Shown: positions 1-9,142 of the stretch, piece after piece
How the letters are laid out: the number at the start of each line of letters is the position of its first letter
Position numbering within the stretch: position 1 is the stretch's first letter
Source of the DNA: Polyangium fumosum
Lineage (GTDB): Bacteria > Myxococcota_A > Polyangia > Polyangiales > Polyangiaceae
Length of the DNA stretch: 64,000 nucleotides
NCBI RefSeq assembly: GCF_005144585.1
Contig: NZ_SSMQ01000001.1
Span: 1 to 64,000, forward strand
Direction of reading: 5' to 3'
Position numbers and translations under genes: made by a program
The notes under the pieces: model-generated
Databases searched by the model: none
What the model saw: only the letters and a program-made list of their open reading frames with translations
What the model was told of the DNA's origin: nothing

Positions 1-86
1 CTGATTGCACGACAAACCGGCCCCGTCTCGGGTGACACCGGGGCGGGGCGCCGCCGCGGCTTCAACCAGTCGCGGATTTCCACAAC

Positions 87-1233
87 ATGAAAAAGAACGG
101 TTCCATCGACATGGGCTCCGTCCGCGCGCGGTTCCGCGCCGTGCGCGACGGCCTCAACGCGGCTTTCCGGGAGCGCGAGGACGCGATCGAGTGCATCTTG
201 CTCGCCGCGCTCGCGCAGAGCCACGCGCTGCTCGTCGGACCTCCGGGCACGGCGAAGAGCGCGCTTTTCTTCGGGTTCCTCGCGTCGTTCCCGGACGCGC
301 GGAAGTTCCAGACGCTCGTCACGAAGTTCGGGACCGAGGACGAGTACTTCGGCCCGGTGAAGCTCTCGGCGCTGAAGAACGACCTCTGGGAGAGGAATCT
401 GGATGGCCGCCTCACGGCCGTCGAGTGCGCCTTCCTCGACGAGGTCTTCAAGGGCTCGGACAGCGTGCTCAATGCGTTCCTGAGCGCGATGAACGAGCGG
501 CTCTACAAGGGACAGCCGATCCCCCTGCGGCTGCTCGTCGGCGCTTCGAACGAGCTTCCCGAGGAGGAGATCCTCGCGGCGATCTACGATCGTTTTCTCC
601 TGCGTGACGTCGTCGAGTACGTGCAGGCGGATGCCACGTGGATGCAGCTCGTCGCCACGCCGCCCGAGTACAAGCCGACGGCGCAGATCGGGCTCGCGGA
701 GTGGGATGCCGCGTGCAAGGACGTCTTGCGGCTCGAGGTGCCCCATCGGTGTCGTCGAGGAGCTGCTCCGGCTCCGTACGGCGCTGAAGGCGGACGGCCT
801 CGTCCTTTCGGATCGCCGCTGGATCGCGCTCACGCGTGTCCTCAAGGCGGCCGCGTGGCTCGACGACGCGCCCGCGGTCGAGCTCGATCACCTCTCCGTT
901 CTGAAGTACGGGCTCTGGAACAAGCCGGAGGATCGGGCGCGCGTCGTCGCCGTCCTCCAGACGGTCGATCGCTCCGTCGTCGCACAGGCGATCGATATCG
1001 TGGACGAGGCGCTCCGGGGATACGCGAATCGACCGACGGAGCCGGCGGCGTATCAGTCCGCATTGCCCCAGCTCGCGGACAAGGTCACGGAGGCGGGCAA
1101 GCGCGTGCAGGACATGCTGAAGAACGGCGTGTCGCGCCGCGCCCACGCGCGCATCCAGCCGAAGCTCGACGAGCTCAAGAAGGCCCACGACGCGCTCACG
1201 GCCGACCTCTCGAAGCGCTACGCGCTGCCGTAG
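87..1233 (+). pseudogene. RavA-like MoxR-family AAA+ ATPase, frameshifted
   Basis: MoxR ATPase, a chaperone-like AAA+ protein that normally works with a VWA-domain partner. The first frame from ATG 87 shows Walker A GPPGTAKS (residues 51-58), a Walker B-like segment FLDEVFK, sensor-1 GASNE and the arginine-finger segment YDRFLLR. That frame breaks near the CCCC run at 741-744. The conserved RavA-type continuation (GVVEELLRLR, then SDRRW) resumes one frame over and ends at 1233. Skipping one C would restore LEVPIGVVEELLRLR, so the lesion is a single-base insertion, either real or a sequencing error. No strong ribosome site precedes ATG 87; the Met nine codons in is an alternative. The VWA partner begins 3 bases after the stop, as in ravA-viaA. 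Family call is firm; whether the gene is truly broken is open. Confidence 0.8.
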
Positions 1234-1236
1234 GCC

Positions 1237-2406
1237 ATGGGCACGTTCTTGCAGGCGAGGCGCCGGCATCTCTGCGTCAAGGAGGCTTCCTCCGAGGACG
1301 CGGAGAAGGCCGGCGACCTGTGGAATGCGATCGTGGGGCTCGGGCGGGATCCGCCGACGCGGTCATTTGCAGAGGCCGTGAGGGATACGGTTCCCGCCGA
1401 ATACATGGCCTTTCTCGCCCTCGACGAGGTCGGCGCGGCCTACGCGTTCGGGCTCTTGTGGAAGGCGGGAAAGCACGTCCCGGAAGGTGCCTCGGCCTTC
1501 GAGATGCGCAGCGCTGCCCGCGAAGAGTGGGCGACGTTCGACAAGAAGGCGAAGCAGGTCAAGCACCTGTCGGACGGGTTTGGCTGGGATCTCTCGGCGG
1601 CCTGGGCGCAAGTCCGGCAAGTGGATGCTGCGGGAGACGACATGGATCGGGTCGAGCGTATTGCTCGGCTGGCAGGTCGCATGTTCGCCTCGCTCCGCGG
1701 TGCCCACGCGAGCAAGGTCCACGGGGTCTCGGGCGAGGTGTACTCGGTCGAGCAGGGCAATGACGTCGCCCGGCTTCTGCCGGCAGAGACGGTGCTCCTG
1801 ACCGACCCGCAGATCGAGATCGTGGCTCTCGAACGAATCGCCTCTCGCCGGGCCGCGCAGTATGCGGTCCGGGGAACGACGAAGAAGTCGAAGGGCCCGC
1901 TCGTGCTCGCGCTCGACGAATCGGGCAGCATGTCCGGTATCCGGAACGAGTGGGCGAAGGCCGCTGCGGTGGCGCTCGCCCGCGTTGCTTCCGAGGAAAA
2001 CCGGCCCGTGGCGGTGGTGCATTACGCGACGTCCACCGTGGTGCAGGTCGTGAAGCCCGGGGACAGCGCTGGGATCGTGAAGATGATCCTTCACTTCCTC
2101 AGCGGCGGAACGGCGATCGGCCTGGCCCTCGGTGTGGCCGTGGATCAGGTGAAGGCGCTCGCGCAGAAGGGCCAGCACGGCGCCGACATCATCCTCGTCA
2201 CGGACGGCATCGACCGGAATGAGGAGGAGCAGAAGAAGTCGGTCGACGCGGCGTCGAGCATTGGCGCGCGGCTCTGGACGGTGGCGATCGAGTGCTCCAT
2301 CGCGGAGGACTCGCCGCTTCGGAAGAAGGCCGCGCAATACACCGAGCTCAACGACAAGGCGATGACCGAGGGCTCGAGCATCACGCTGCTCGCGGGGGCA
2401 ACGTGA
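1237..2406 (+). CDS. VWA-domain protein, ViaA-like partner of the MoxR ATPase
   Basis: 389-aa protein with a C-terminal von Willebrand factor A domain. The metal-ion-dependent adhesion site is complete: DESGSMS (about residue 228), a threonine in SGGTAIG, and TDGID. The N-terminal 200 residues are helical and without a recognised domain. VWA proteins of this type bind MoxR ATPases and pass remodelling activity to client complexes. The gene follows the RavA-like ATPase by 3 bases and overlaps the next start by GTGA, so the three were probably one operon. If the upstream frameshift is real this protein has lost its cognate ATPase, although another MoxR protein is encoded at 39796-40926. Start is taken as the first ATG after the upstream stop. 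Confidence 0.8.
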   Translation: MGTFLQARRRHLCVKEASSEDAEKAGDLWNAIVGLGRDPPTRSFAEAVRDTVPAEYMAFLALDEVGAAYAFGLLWKAGKHVPEGASAFEMRSAAREEWATFDKKAKQVKHLSDGFGWDLSAAWAQVRQVDAAGDDMDRVERIARLAGRMFASLRGAHASKVHGVSGEVYSVEQGNDVARLLPAETVLLTDPQIEIVALERIASRRAAQYAVRGTTKKSKGPLVLALDESGSMSGIRNEWAKAAAVALARVASEENRPVAVVHYATSTVVQVVKPGDSAGIVKMILHFLSGGTAIGLALGVAVDQVKALAQKGQHGADIILVTDGIDRNEEEQKKSVDAASSIGARLWTVAIECSIAEDSPLRKKAAQYTELNDKAMTEGSSITLLAGAT

Positions 2407-2602
2407 GCGACGAAGATGATGATGTCGGTGGAGAGTTTGTCCTGATTGCGGCATACAGCCGTGCACAGGCACTCGAAGACGGCACGCTCGTCGACGTCAC
2501 CGAACTCGCGAAGCAGGCTGGAATCAAGGCGCCGGTGGCGCTGACGCGCTCCGTCTGGGAGAGGTACGTCGAGCTGTCCCCGGCTGCGGAGAAGGCGGGA
2601 AA
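2403..2602 (+). pseudogene. DUF6573-like protein, 5' part only, interrupted by IS3-type element
   Basis: A GTG start at 2403 overlaps the VWA stop codon (GTGA). The frame reads MSDEDDDVGGEFVLIAAYSR, then the signature AQALEDGTLVDVTELA and VALTRSVWERYVEL, which matches my memory of DUF6573, a small family often encoded on plasmids or near mobile elements. After about 66 codons the frame enters what looks like the left end of an IS3-family element (TGATCC... at 2603) and family resemblance stops. I looked for the missing C-terminal half downstream of the element and did not find it. Function of the family is not known to me. Confidence 0.6.
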
Positions 2603-2662
2603 TGATCCTCCCCCGGATCCGTGGACAAACCCCAAGGCGCGGAGATGCGCTAGGAGAGTTCC

Positions 2663-2962
2663 ATGGCGAGGCGGAAGCGGAGGTCGTTCAGCGCGGAGTT
2701 TAGGGCAGAGGCGGTTCGTCTCTGCCAGGTCGGGGACCGGAGCATCGCGAAGATTGCGAAGGATCTGGATCTCACTGAAACGGTGCTACGCGAGTGGGTG
2801 AGAGCTGATGAGGTCAACGTCGGCCGGGAGAAACCCCCCGAGGCCCTCACGAGCACCGAGCGCGACGAACTCGTGCGGCTGCGGCGTGAGAACAAGCGGC
2901 TGCAGATGGAGAGGGATATCTTAAAAAAAGCGGCGGCCTTCTTCGCGAAGGAGAGCGAGTGA
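2663..2962 (+). CDS. IS3-family OrfA (HTH DNA-binding protein)
   Basis: 99 aa, the usual OrfA length. It opens with ARRKRRSFSAEFRAEAVRL, the typical helix-turn-helix of this family, and the C-terminal half is a leucine-zipper-like coiled coil (ERDELVRLRRENKRLQMERD). It supplies the DNA-binding and oligomerisation part of the OrfAB transposase after -1 frameshifting. It appears intact, but its OrfB partner is truncated, so the element should not transpose by itself. Confidence 0.9.
   Translation: MARRKRRSFSAEFRAEAVRLCQVGDRSIAKIAKDLDLTETVLREWVRADEVNVGREKPPEALTSTERDELVRLRRENKRLQMERDILKKAAAFFAKESE
2923..2929 (+). promoter_or_regulatory. A7 slippery site for -1 ribosomal frameshift (orfA/orfB)
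   Basis: Seven consecutive A residues followed by G lie near the end of orfA, read TTA AAA AAA in the orfA frame. orfB is in the -1 frame relative to orfA, so slippage here would make the OrfAB fusion, as established for IS3 elements. Confidence 0.6.
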
Positions 2963-3735
2963 AGTTCGCGTTCATCGCCGCGGAGAAGGCCTTGTTTCCG
3001 GTCACCGTGCTCTGCGACGTCCTCGGCGTCTCGCGCAGCGGCTTCTACGCCTGGTGCAAGCGCCTCGAGCCGCGGCGGAAGGCCTCCGATGCGCAGCTCG
3101 CCGCCGAAATCGCCGCCGCTCACCGCCGAAGCCGCGGCACCTACGGCAGCCCCCGGGTGCACGCGGAGTTGCGCGCCAGGGGCCTGTGCGTGAGCCGCAA
3201 GCGTGTCGAGTGGCTCATGCGCGAGCGCGGCCTCGAAGCACGCAGCAAGCGCCATTTCCGGCGCACCACGGACTCGAACCACATGATGCCAATTGCGCCG
3301 AACCTGCTCGGTCGCCAATTCGATGCGAAGGCACCGAACGAGGCGTGGGTGACCGACGTGACGTACATCCCGACGGCCGAGGGCTGGCTGTACTTGGCCA
3401 CGATCCTCGACCTGTTCTCGCGGCGGGTCGTCGGCTTCGCGATGAGCGAGCAGAACGACCGCGCCCTCGCGCTCGCGGCGCTCGAGCGGGCGCTACGCGC
3501 ACGCCGGCCGAAGCCGGGGCTTTTGCACCACTCCGATCGCGGCAGCCCCCACGCCAGCGAGGACTACCGGAAGGCGCTGCGGGAGCGCGGCATCGTCGCG
3601 AGCATGAGCCGCACCGGCGACTTCTGGGGCAAACCGCAAGAGCGGACAACCGTCGCCCTGGCGCTCATGTGCAGGTTCGGAAGCGTGCGGTGGACTGGCA
3701 GCCGCGAGGCACAGAACAACCGACGTTCGGGCTGA
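2959..3735 (+). pseudogene. IS3-family OrfB transposase (rve/DDE core), C-terminus lost
   Basis: OrfB starts at GTG 2959, overlapping the orfA stop by GTGA. The N-terminal HTH_21-like region and the integrase core are recognisable. The first catalytic Asp sits in WVTDVTYIPT and the second in LHHSDRGS. The family normally continues with a GD-W-DN-A-ES motif that leads to the third catalytic residue, Glu. Here the frame goes GDFWGKPQERT and then into about 35 unrelated residues, so the catalytic Glu is absent. 258 aa is also short for the family. Inactive remnant. Confidence 0.8.
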
Positions 3736-3944
3736 ACGGCAGAGCGTTCGCCCCTTGAGTTTGGCCGCGGACCGGCGTACATGGCAAACGGACCTGGAGA
3801 CGACCCTGCCAGGAGCACGACCCATGGCGCAGTTCCGCCGGAAACCGCTCATCTTCTGGACGCTTGGCCAAACGTACGGTTTTACCGTCGTCCTGCGCCG
3901 AACCTCCGTGGTTCGTCAGGGCAAGCGTGTGCATGGGGGTGTTC

Positions 3945-5684
3945 ATGCGACCGCTTGATGTTCCCATCGGGGTCTCGGACTTCAAGGCGCTGCGCGAGGG
4001 CCGCAGGTACTACGTCGACAAGACGGCGTTCATCGGCGAGGTCCTCCGGGCGCCGCCGCAGGTGCTGCTGTTCCCGCGGCCGAGGCGGTTCGGCAAGTCG
4101 CTGAACATGTCGATGCTCAAGTGCTTCCTCGAGCGGACCCCGGAGGACCGGAGGCCGCTGTTCGAGGGGCTCGCGGTCATGCAGGACCCGGATGCTCTCG
4201 CTCATTTCCAGCAATACCCGGTCATTTACACGCGCCTCGGGACCGTGTGGGCGGGGGATCGCGTGGAGGCCCGGGAGACGCTCCGCGAGGAAGCTCGGCG
4301 GATCTACGAAGCGCATTCGTATCTCCTGACCGAGGGCGCGCTCGCGCCGCATGAGCGCGTGCGTTTTCTGGAGATCTTCGAGCGTCGCGCAGACGAGGCC
4401 CTCCTGTGCTCGGCGCTGGCCGATTTGTCCCGGTTCCTGCACCGGTACCATGGCAAGCGCGTGGTCATCCTCGTGGACGAATACGATGCACCGCTGCACC
4501 TGTCTCAGGTGCACAAATCGTTCGCCGAGACCGTCGACCTGATTCGAAAGTTTCTTCATTCTGGCATCAAGGACAATCCCCACCTGGCCAAAGGTGTCCT
4601 GACAGGGATCCTCCGGATCTCCAACGAGAGCATCTTTTCGGGGCTCAACAACGTCGTGACGTATTCGATCCTTTGTTCGGAGTGCGCGACGTCGTTCGGG
4701 TTCACCGAGGAGGAGACGACGAAGATCCTCCGGGACGCCGAGGCATACGAACAGCGCGAGCGGGTGCGCAGGTGGTACCAGGGGTATTTGTTCGGCCAGC
4801 AGTCGATCTTCAATCCATGGTCGGTGCTGAACTTCGTGCGCCAGAGCGACGTACGGTTTCTCGATTACTGGGCGAGGGAGAGCCCGAGCGACATCTCCGA
4901 AGAGCTGATCGCCCGGTGGTTCACGCAATGTTACGATGACTTCGAGAAGCTCCTGCGCGACGAGGTCATCGAGAAACCCATCCAGGATCATATCGCGCTG
5001 CGGGACGCGACGAGCCACCAAGAAACGGTATGGAGCATCCTGGTGATGGCCGGCTACTTGCGGGCCGAGGTGATCGCACAGCGCGAAGAAGACGAGGACG
5101 GCGAGCCGATCTGCGAGCTGTCCTTCCCGAATCGAGAGGTCCGGGGGAAGTTCACGCGCATCTTCAAGCGGTGGATGGAGGCCGGCATCGGCGGCAAGCC
5201 GGGGCTCGCCGAACTCGAAATGTCTCTTTTCGAGGGGAACGCGGAGCGGCTCGCCGTCCTCCTGGAGGGCTTCCTGCTCAAGTTATCCAACTACGACCGC
5301 GCGCCGAAGGAAATCGAAGCGCACTATCACGTGTTCCTCATGGGATTGCTCATCACGCTCGAAGGGCGAATCTTCGAGATAAAATCGAACCGCGAATCGG
5401 GGTACGGGCGATACGACGTGATGCTGATCCCGAAGAGGCCGGGCTTGCCTGGTGTGGTGATGGAGCTCAAGGTCCTGCCGGCGCGAGGCTCCAAGGTCCC
5501 CAGCAAGGCAAAGGTCGAGGCGACGCTGGAGGCCGCGCTCTTGCAGATCGAGACGCTCGAATACGCACAGGATCTGCGCGAGCGAGGCGCGAAGCCCATC
5601 CATCAGATCGCGGTCGTCTTTTCGGGCAAGCGCGCCTGGGTGCGGTCGCGTCGTGCATCACCGAGGCGCTTGCCGTCACGGTAG
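3945..5684 (+). CDS. AAA-ATPase-like / PD-(D/E)XK nuclease superfamily protein
   Basis: 579 aa. The N-terminal part matches the AAA-ATPase-like domain (PF09820 type): MRPLDVPIGVSDFKALREG, YYVDKT, and the Walker-like FPRPRRFGKSLNMSML, with VVILVDEYDAPL as Walker B. The C-terminal part carries a PD-(D/E)XK nuclease-like core with D in GYGRYDVMLIP and the ExK motif in VVMELKVL (PDDEXK_9 type). The start at ATG 3945 is chosen because the domain begins there and GGGGG lies 5-9 bases upstream; the frame is open further upstream without family similarity. These proteins are widespread in multiple copies and often flank mobile DNA, but their role is unproven. The 209 bases between the IS remnant and this start hold no convincing gene. 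Confidence 0.85.
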   Translation: MRPLDVPIGVSDFKALREGRRYYVDKTAFIGEVLRAPPQVLLFPRPRRFGKSLNMSMLKCFLERTPEDRRPLFEGLAVMQDPDALAHFQQYPVIYTRLGTVWAGDRVEARETLREEARRIYEAHSYLLTEGALAPHERVRFLEIFERRADEALLCSALADLSRFLHRYHGKRVVILVDEYDAPLHLSQVHKSFAETVDLIRKFLHSGIKDNPHLAKGVLTGILRISNESIFSGLNNVVTYSILCSECATSFGFTEEETTKILRDAEAYEQRERVRRWYQGYLFGQQSIFNPWSVLNFVRQSDVRFLDYWARESPSDISEELIARWFTQCYDDFEKLLRDEVIEKPIQDHIALRDATSHQETVWSILVMAGYLRAEVIAQREEDEDGEPICELSFPNREVRGKFTRIFKRWMEAGIGGKPGLAELEMSLFEGNAERLAVLLEGFLLKLSNYDRAPKEIEAHYHVFLMGLLITLEGRIFEIKSNRESGYGRYDVMLIPKRPGLPGVVMELKVLPARGSKVPSKAKVEATLEAALLQIETLEYAQDLRERGAKPIHQIAVVFSGKRAWVRSRRASPRRLPSR

Positions 5685-5712
5685 CCGCGGTGCGTCCGGC
5701 CAAGCTCGCTCC

Positions 5713-6879
5713 TCATGCCCTGCCATCGATTCCCATCAGGTTGCACGCGCTCTCCCATAGGATTGTTCGCAGCGCTTCCGCGCCGAGGGCGCCCTGGTGG
5801 GCCATCATGTCGCCGACCATTCCGGGGCCATGGTCGAGGTGGGGGAAATCCGTTCCGAATACCATACGCGCCGCGCCGATCTCCGTCACCAGCCGGTCGA
5901 GCATGGGCTCGTTCGGCTCGAGCGCGATCCAGCATTGCCGCTGGAAGTATTCGGAGGGCGGCAGGCGCACCCGACCGCGCACCTCGCCGCGCATCTGCGA
6001 ATACTCGACGTGGTCGAGCCGCCAGAGCCAATAAGGCAGAAAGCCGCATCCCGCCTCGAGCAGGCCCACCCGCAGCGTCGGGTGCGCTTCGAGGACGCCG
6101 CCTTCGAGCAGCGAAAGCAGCGCCATCATGGCCTCCATGGGATGCGAGCAAGCATGCTGGCCGAAGCGCGTCTCGAAGCGATCCGCCCCCGCTGCCGAGA
6201 CACGCGCGTGTGTGCCTTCGTGCAGGAGGACGGTGATTGCGTGGTGCTCGCACGCGGCCCAGAACCGCGCATGCGCAGGGGCGCTCAGCGTGCGGTCCTG
6301 CACCGGGTTCGGCCGGAGGACCACGGAGCGCTGGCCGTCGCGGACCGCTTGCTCCAGGTCGTCCACCATGGCCTCCGGATCGTGGCGCGAGAGGAGCGCC
6401 GGGCCCAGAAGCCTGGTCGGCGCGTTCGAGCAGAAATCGTTCAGCCATCGATTGTAGGCGTGCGCGTAGGCTCGAGAGCGCTCCGCGTCGACGGCGTCGT
6501 CATGAACGAGAAAAGACGCGTACGTCGGGAGCAGGACGGCGACGTCGACGCCGGTCGCGTCCATTTCGGCGAGGTGCCCCCGAGGCGTCTCCGCGGCGGC
6601 GAGGTTCTCGCGACGGCGCGCGGCGACGAGCCCGAGCTCGATGTACCCTGCCTCGGGCACACGCATGATAGGCTCGCCCGCCACGGAGAGAATGGGGGGT
6701 GTGGGCAAAAGCGCATACTCGCCCAAGCGGTGGATCCGCTCGGTCAACGTTTCGGGCGAGCCGAAGGGCGCGAGCCGAGGCGCATACTCCTTCATTCGCG
6801 CAGGCAGGTACGCGGGCCACAGGGAGATTGGCTCCATGACGTGACGGTCCACGTCCATGATCCGGAATCCATCACGCAT
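5713..6879 (-). CDS. Metal-dependent amidohydrolase (Amidohydro_2 type), last gene of the TOMM operon
   Basis: 388-aa TIM-barrel hydrolase/decarboxylase of the Amidohydro_2 superfamily. Visible motifs are the N-terminal VDRHVMEP (metal-ligand His region), LHEGTH in mid-barrel, HPTLRVG, and GTDFPHLDHGPG near the C-terminus with the conserved Asp. The start at 6879 is supported by AGGAG seven bases upstream and by the first conserved block; the frame continues upstream over the YcaO gene but without similarity. It lies 17 bases after the YcaO stop, so the two are probably co-transcribed. Amidohydrolases are known tailoring enzymes in some YcaO-dependent peptide pathways such as bottromycin, but this sub-family also includes small-molecule decarboxylases, so a role on the peptide is an inference from position. 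Confidence 0.8.
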   Translation of the reverse strand: MRDGFRIMDVDRHVMEPISLWPAYLPARMKEYAPRLAPFGSPETLTERIHRLGEYALLPTPPILSVAGEPIMRVPEAGYIELGLVAARRRENLAAAETPRGHLAEMDATGVDVAVLLPTYASFLVHDDAVDAERSRAYAHAYNRWLNDFCSNAPTRLLGPALLSRHDPEAMVDDLEQAVRDGQRSVVLRPNPVQDRTLSAPAHARFWAACEHHAITVLLHEGTHARVSAAGADRFETRFGQHACSHPMEAMMALLSLLEGGVLEAHPTLRVGLLEAGCGFLPYWLWRLDHVEYSQMRGEVRGRVRLPPSEYFQRQCWIALEPNEPMLDRLVTEIGAARMVFGTDFPHLDHGPGMVGDMMAHQGALGAEALRTILWESACNLMGIDGRA

Positions 6880-6896
6880 GCGGATCTCCTGAGCGG

Positions 6897-9122
6897 CTAG
6901 ACGAAGAGAGGGACCGGGTTGAGTTCGCCCTCGGTGAGCGGGCGCGCGAGCCAGCCGAGCGCGCACGGAACCTGGTAAAGCCTCCCCGGGCCGAATCGAG
7001 GCCAGAAATGGCGCAACCCGGGGACGATCACCTGGACCACGTGCAGGCCGATATCGGGGCGGGTCTTGTCCACCACGACGAGCTCGAGGCCCGCCTCCTC
7101 GATGCGCTTCGCGCAATGCTCGATGTCGGCGCGCAGATCGGCGCCGCCGATGCGAGGGAAGCTCCCGGCCGTGATCCGCGGAAGATCGGGGTGGGGGAAG
7201 AGATAGTCGCGGGCAAGCAGGCGCTCCACGTCCCACGGCGCCCGGCGCGTGCCTTCGGGATCAAAGAGCTGGTTGAGCTCGGTAAGCGAGCGCTGCACGG
7301 CGAGATGTGGATCGAGGTGGCAGCCAAACCCGATGGCGAATCGATCCGCGTGCGGCTCATGGGCGAGCGCCACGCAGGTGGGGATGCCCAGATCGTGGGT
7401 GAGATCGAGCGCCCATACCTTCCAGCCGAGGCGGGTGGAGTCGGCCTGGATGGCGTCGAAGTAGGGATCCGCGAAGCTCTCGAGGTCGATCGCCGGGCGC
7501 GACATCCGGTTGTACCACCAGATCGCGGCTGCATCGCGCTCCACGAGCTCGAGCAGGGCCTGAAGCAAGGCTTCTTCGAGGCAGGTGCCGGCCGCCACCC
7601 CGTTGCTGCAGGGGCCGCAGAATGCGGTGCCACTCTCGGCCGGGGCCTCGGCATAACAATAGGCCAGCGGGACGTAGCGCCTTTCGCGTTTGCTGAGCGA
7701 CCAGCCCGGCGTCCAATCGATCCGGGTGCTGGCGTCGAGCGGCTCGGGCACCGATTGGCGTCGATCCACGCCTTGCGCACGGAGTCGATCGCGCGCGTGA
7801 TATTGCGCCTCGCTGAAGTTCAAGAGATCGCCGAGGCAGAGCGCCGCCGCGCCGAGCTCGTCCTTGCTGCCGCGGACGCACGCCTCGTCCCCCTGGTACA
7901 CACCACTATAACGTTCGAGGGCTTCGCAGAGCGCGCTGACCCTCGACTGATCCGCGCTGCGTCCCTTGCCCGCGCAGGCCTTGTCGAAGACGTTGGCGTG
8001 CGGCACGCCGTCCCGAGGGCAAACCAGGTACCCCGACGCATACACGGCACGGAGTTCGGTGTCCTTTCCCGGCATCGGGACCAGGTGGGTCACGGCTCCG
8101 GTGATCGGGCTGATGAGGTGTTGATAACGCTCGTAGGTCCGCCGTGGGGTTTGCCTGCGGTATCCCCCGTCCTCGTAATGCGCCTTTTCGATCGGCTGCA
8201 ATTCGATCGGCCGCTCGCCGACGGCCGTCATCAACCCTCGATCTCCGCACGTCGGGCATTGCGGCCGCCGGACGACCGCGTGCGCTGTGGTCTGGAAGGT
8301 GGCCCAATCGAGGGCGAGCACCCTGGAGCCGAGCGGAGGGGGGGAGCTCCTGTCCCCCCCGGCGAGCACGCGGGCGATCGCCAGGGCGCCGATTCCGCAG
8401 GCCGTTCGAATGCTCGCTTCCATGGCCGCCCTGGGGGGAGCGACGACATCCTCGGCGTTTCCGCGCCGGCGCACCATCTCCTCGACCGGGCGGTTCTGGC
8501 GTATCCAGAAGGAAAGGCATTCCCAGCAGGGGCCAGCGCCGGGCTCGAACACGGGTCCGAGGAGCGGCTGGACGCCGGTGGGTTTCATCAGGAACCAGGG
8601 CGTCCCTTCCGCCAGCGCGCGGCGATTGATTGCGGCAAGCTCCGGCCGCAGGGAATCGTCGCTCACGACCACCTGCACGCGCGCCTCGCCGTCGACCCGC
8701 ACGCCTGCCTGCACGAGCGCCTCGGCCATCCATGCGGCAGGAATGGCTTCGCCGAGGGTTTGGACCGACACGGGGGTGCGGCGCAGGGCCTCGGTGGCGG
8801 CCCTGCCGTCGAGGCCCACCCCGTGCCAGAAGGCCGTGGCCTCGGAGGATAGCTCTGGAGCCGCGGGCACGAGGTAGCCGCGCGCCGCGAGCTTGCTCAG
8901 GATATAAAGCGCCTCCGGCTCCGAGACCCGAGCGCGCGCGGCGTGCAGGATGTCATGTACGGTGCGCCGGCCATCGACGAGCATGGCCACCTCGACGGTG
9001 CTGGCGCCGGAGAGGACGAATCGCTCACGCTCGCCAATCAAGAAGGCCGCGCCGGTCTCCACGCGCTCGACCCGCAGGGTCGGCTTGAATGCCAGCACCT
9101 GACTCAGCTCCAGAGGCTCCAT
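6897..9122 (-). CDS. TOMM cyclodehydratase: RRE/ThiF-like region fused to YcaO
   Basis: 741-aa fused cyclodehydratase that should form azoline rings from Cys, Ser or Thr on a precursor peptide using ATP. Residues 1-90 resemble a winged-helix leader-recognition element. Residues about 145-300 look like the ThiF/Ocin-type C protein, with a probable zinc site CWEC (199-202) and CPTC (289-292). From about 325 onward it is YcaO: SALCEALERYS (396-406), CSNGVAAGTCLEEALLQALL, then ELVERDAAAIWWYN. The C-terminus is NPVPLFV, a shortened version of the PxPxP tail of azoline-forming YcaO proteins. The start at 9122 (MEPLELSQVL) fits the domain edge; the ribosome site is weak. It follows the precursor stop by 20 bases. 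No separate SagB-type dehydrogenase is seen nearby, so rings may stay as azolines or be oxidised by an enzyme encoded elsewhere. Confidence 0.85.
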   Translation of the reverse strand: MEPLELSQVLAFKPTLRVERVETGAAFLIGERERFVLSGASTVEVAMLVDGRRTVHDILHAARARVSEPEALYILSKLAARGYLVPAAPELSSEATAFWHGVGLDGRAATEALRRTPVSVQTLGEAIPAAWMAEALVQAGVRVDGEARVQVVVSDDSLRPELAAINRRALAEGTPWFLMKPTGVQPLLGPVFEPGAGPCWECLSFWIRQNRPVEEMVRRRGNAEDVVAPPRAAMEASIRTACGIGALAIARVLAGGDRSSPPPLGSRVLALDWATFQTTAHAVVRRPQCPTCGDRGLMTAVGERPIELQPIEKAHYEDGGYRRQTPRRTYERYQHLISPITGAVTHLVPMPGKDTELRAVYASGYLVCPRDGVPHANVFDKACAGKGRSADQSRVSALCEALERYSGVYQGDEACVRGSKDELGAAALCLGDLLNFSEAQYHARDRLRAQGVDRRQSVPEPLDASTRIDWTPGWSLSKRERRYVPLAYCYAEAPAESGTAFCGPCSNGVAAGTCLEEALLQALLELVERDAAAIWWYNRMSRPAIDLESFADPYFDAIQADSTRLGWKVWALDLTHDLGIPTCVALAHEPHADRFAIGFGCHLDPHLAVQRSLTELNQLFDPEGTRRAPWDVERLLARDYLFPHPDLPRITAGSFPRIGGADLRADIEHCAKRIEEAGLELVVVDKTRPDIGLHVVQVIVPGLRHFWPRFGPGRLYQVPCALGWLARPLTEGELNPVPLFV

Positions 9123-9142
9123 CGAGGTCTTCGTTCCACCCG

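Larger units (their letters stand above)
2603..3629 (+). mobile_element. IS3-family insertion sequence, right end lost
   Basis: The left end is inferred from the break in the DUF6573 frame and from the sequence TGATCCTCCCCCGGATCC followed by GTGGACAA, a plausible IS3-family terminal repeat. It contains orfA and orfB in the usual overlapping arrangement, with an A7 slippery run for -1 frameshifting. Resemblance to IS3 transposases stops near 3629, just after the conserved SMSRTGD motif, so the last third of the integrase core and the right terminal repeat are missing. No matching right repeat or target duplication was visible, so the right boundary is where homology ends rather than a true IS end. 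Confidence 0.7.

Noticed and set aside
3824..3958. Small plus-strand ORF starting MAQFRRKP, whose first residues recall a phage protein family
   Set aside because: Similarity ends after about eight residues and the frame runs into the PD-(D/E)XK gene; probably chance.
7008..8852. 614-codon plus-strand frame opposite the YcaO gene
   Set aside because: No motif; the opposite strand has RRE, zinc and YcaO blocks in order.
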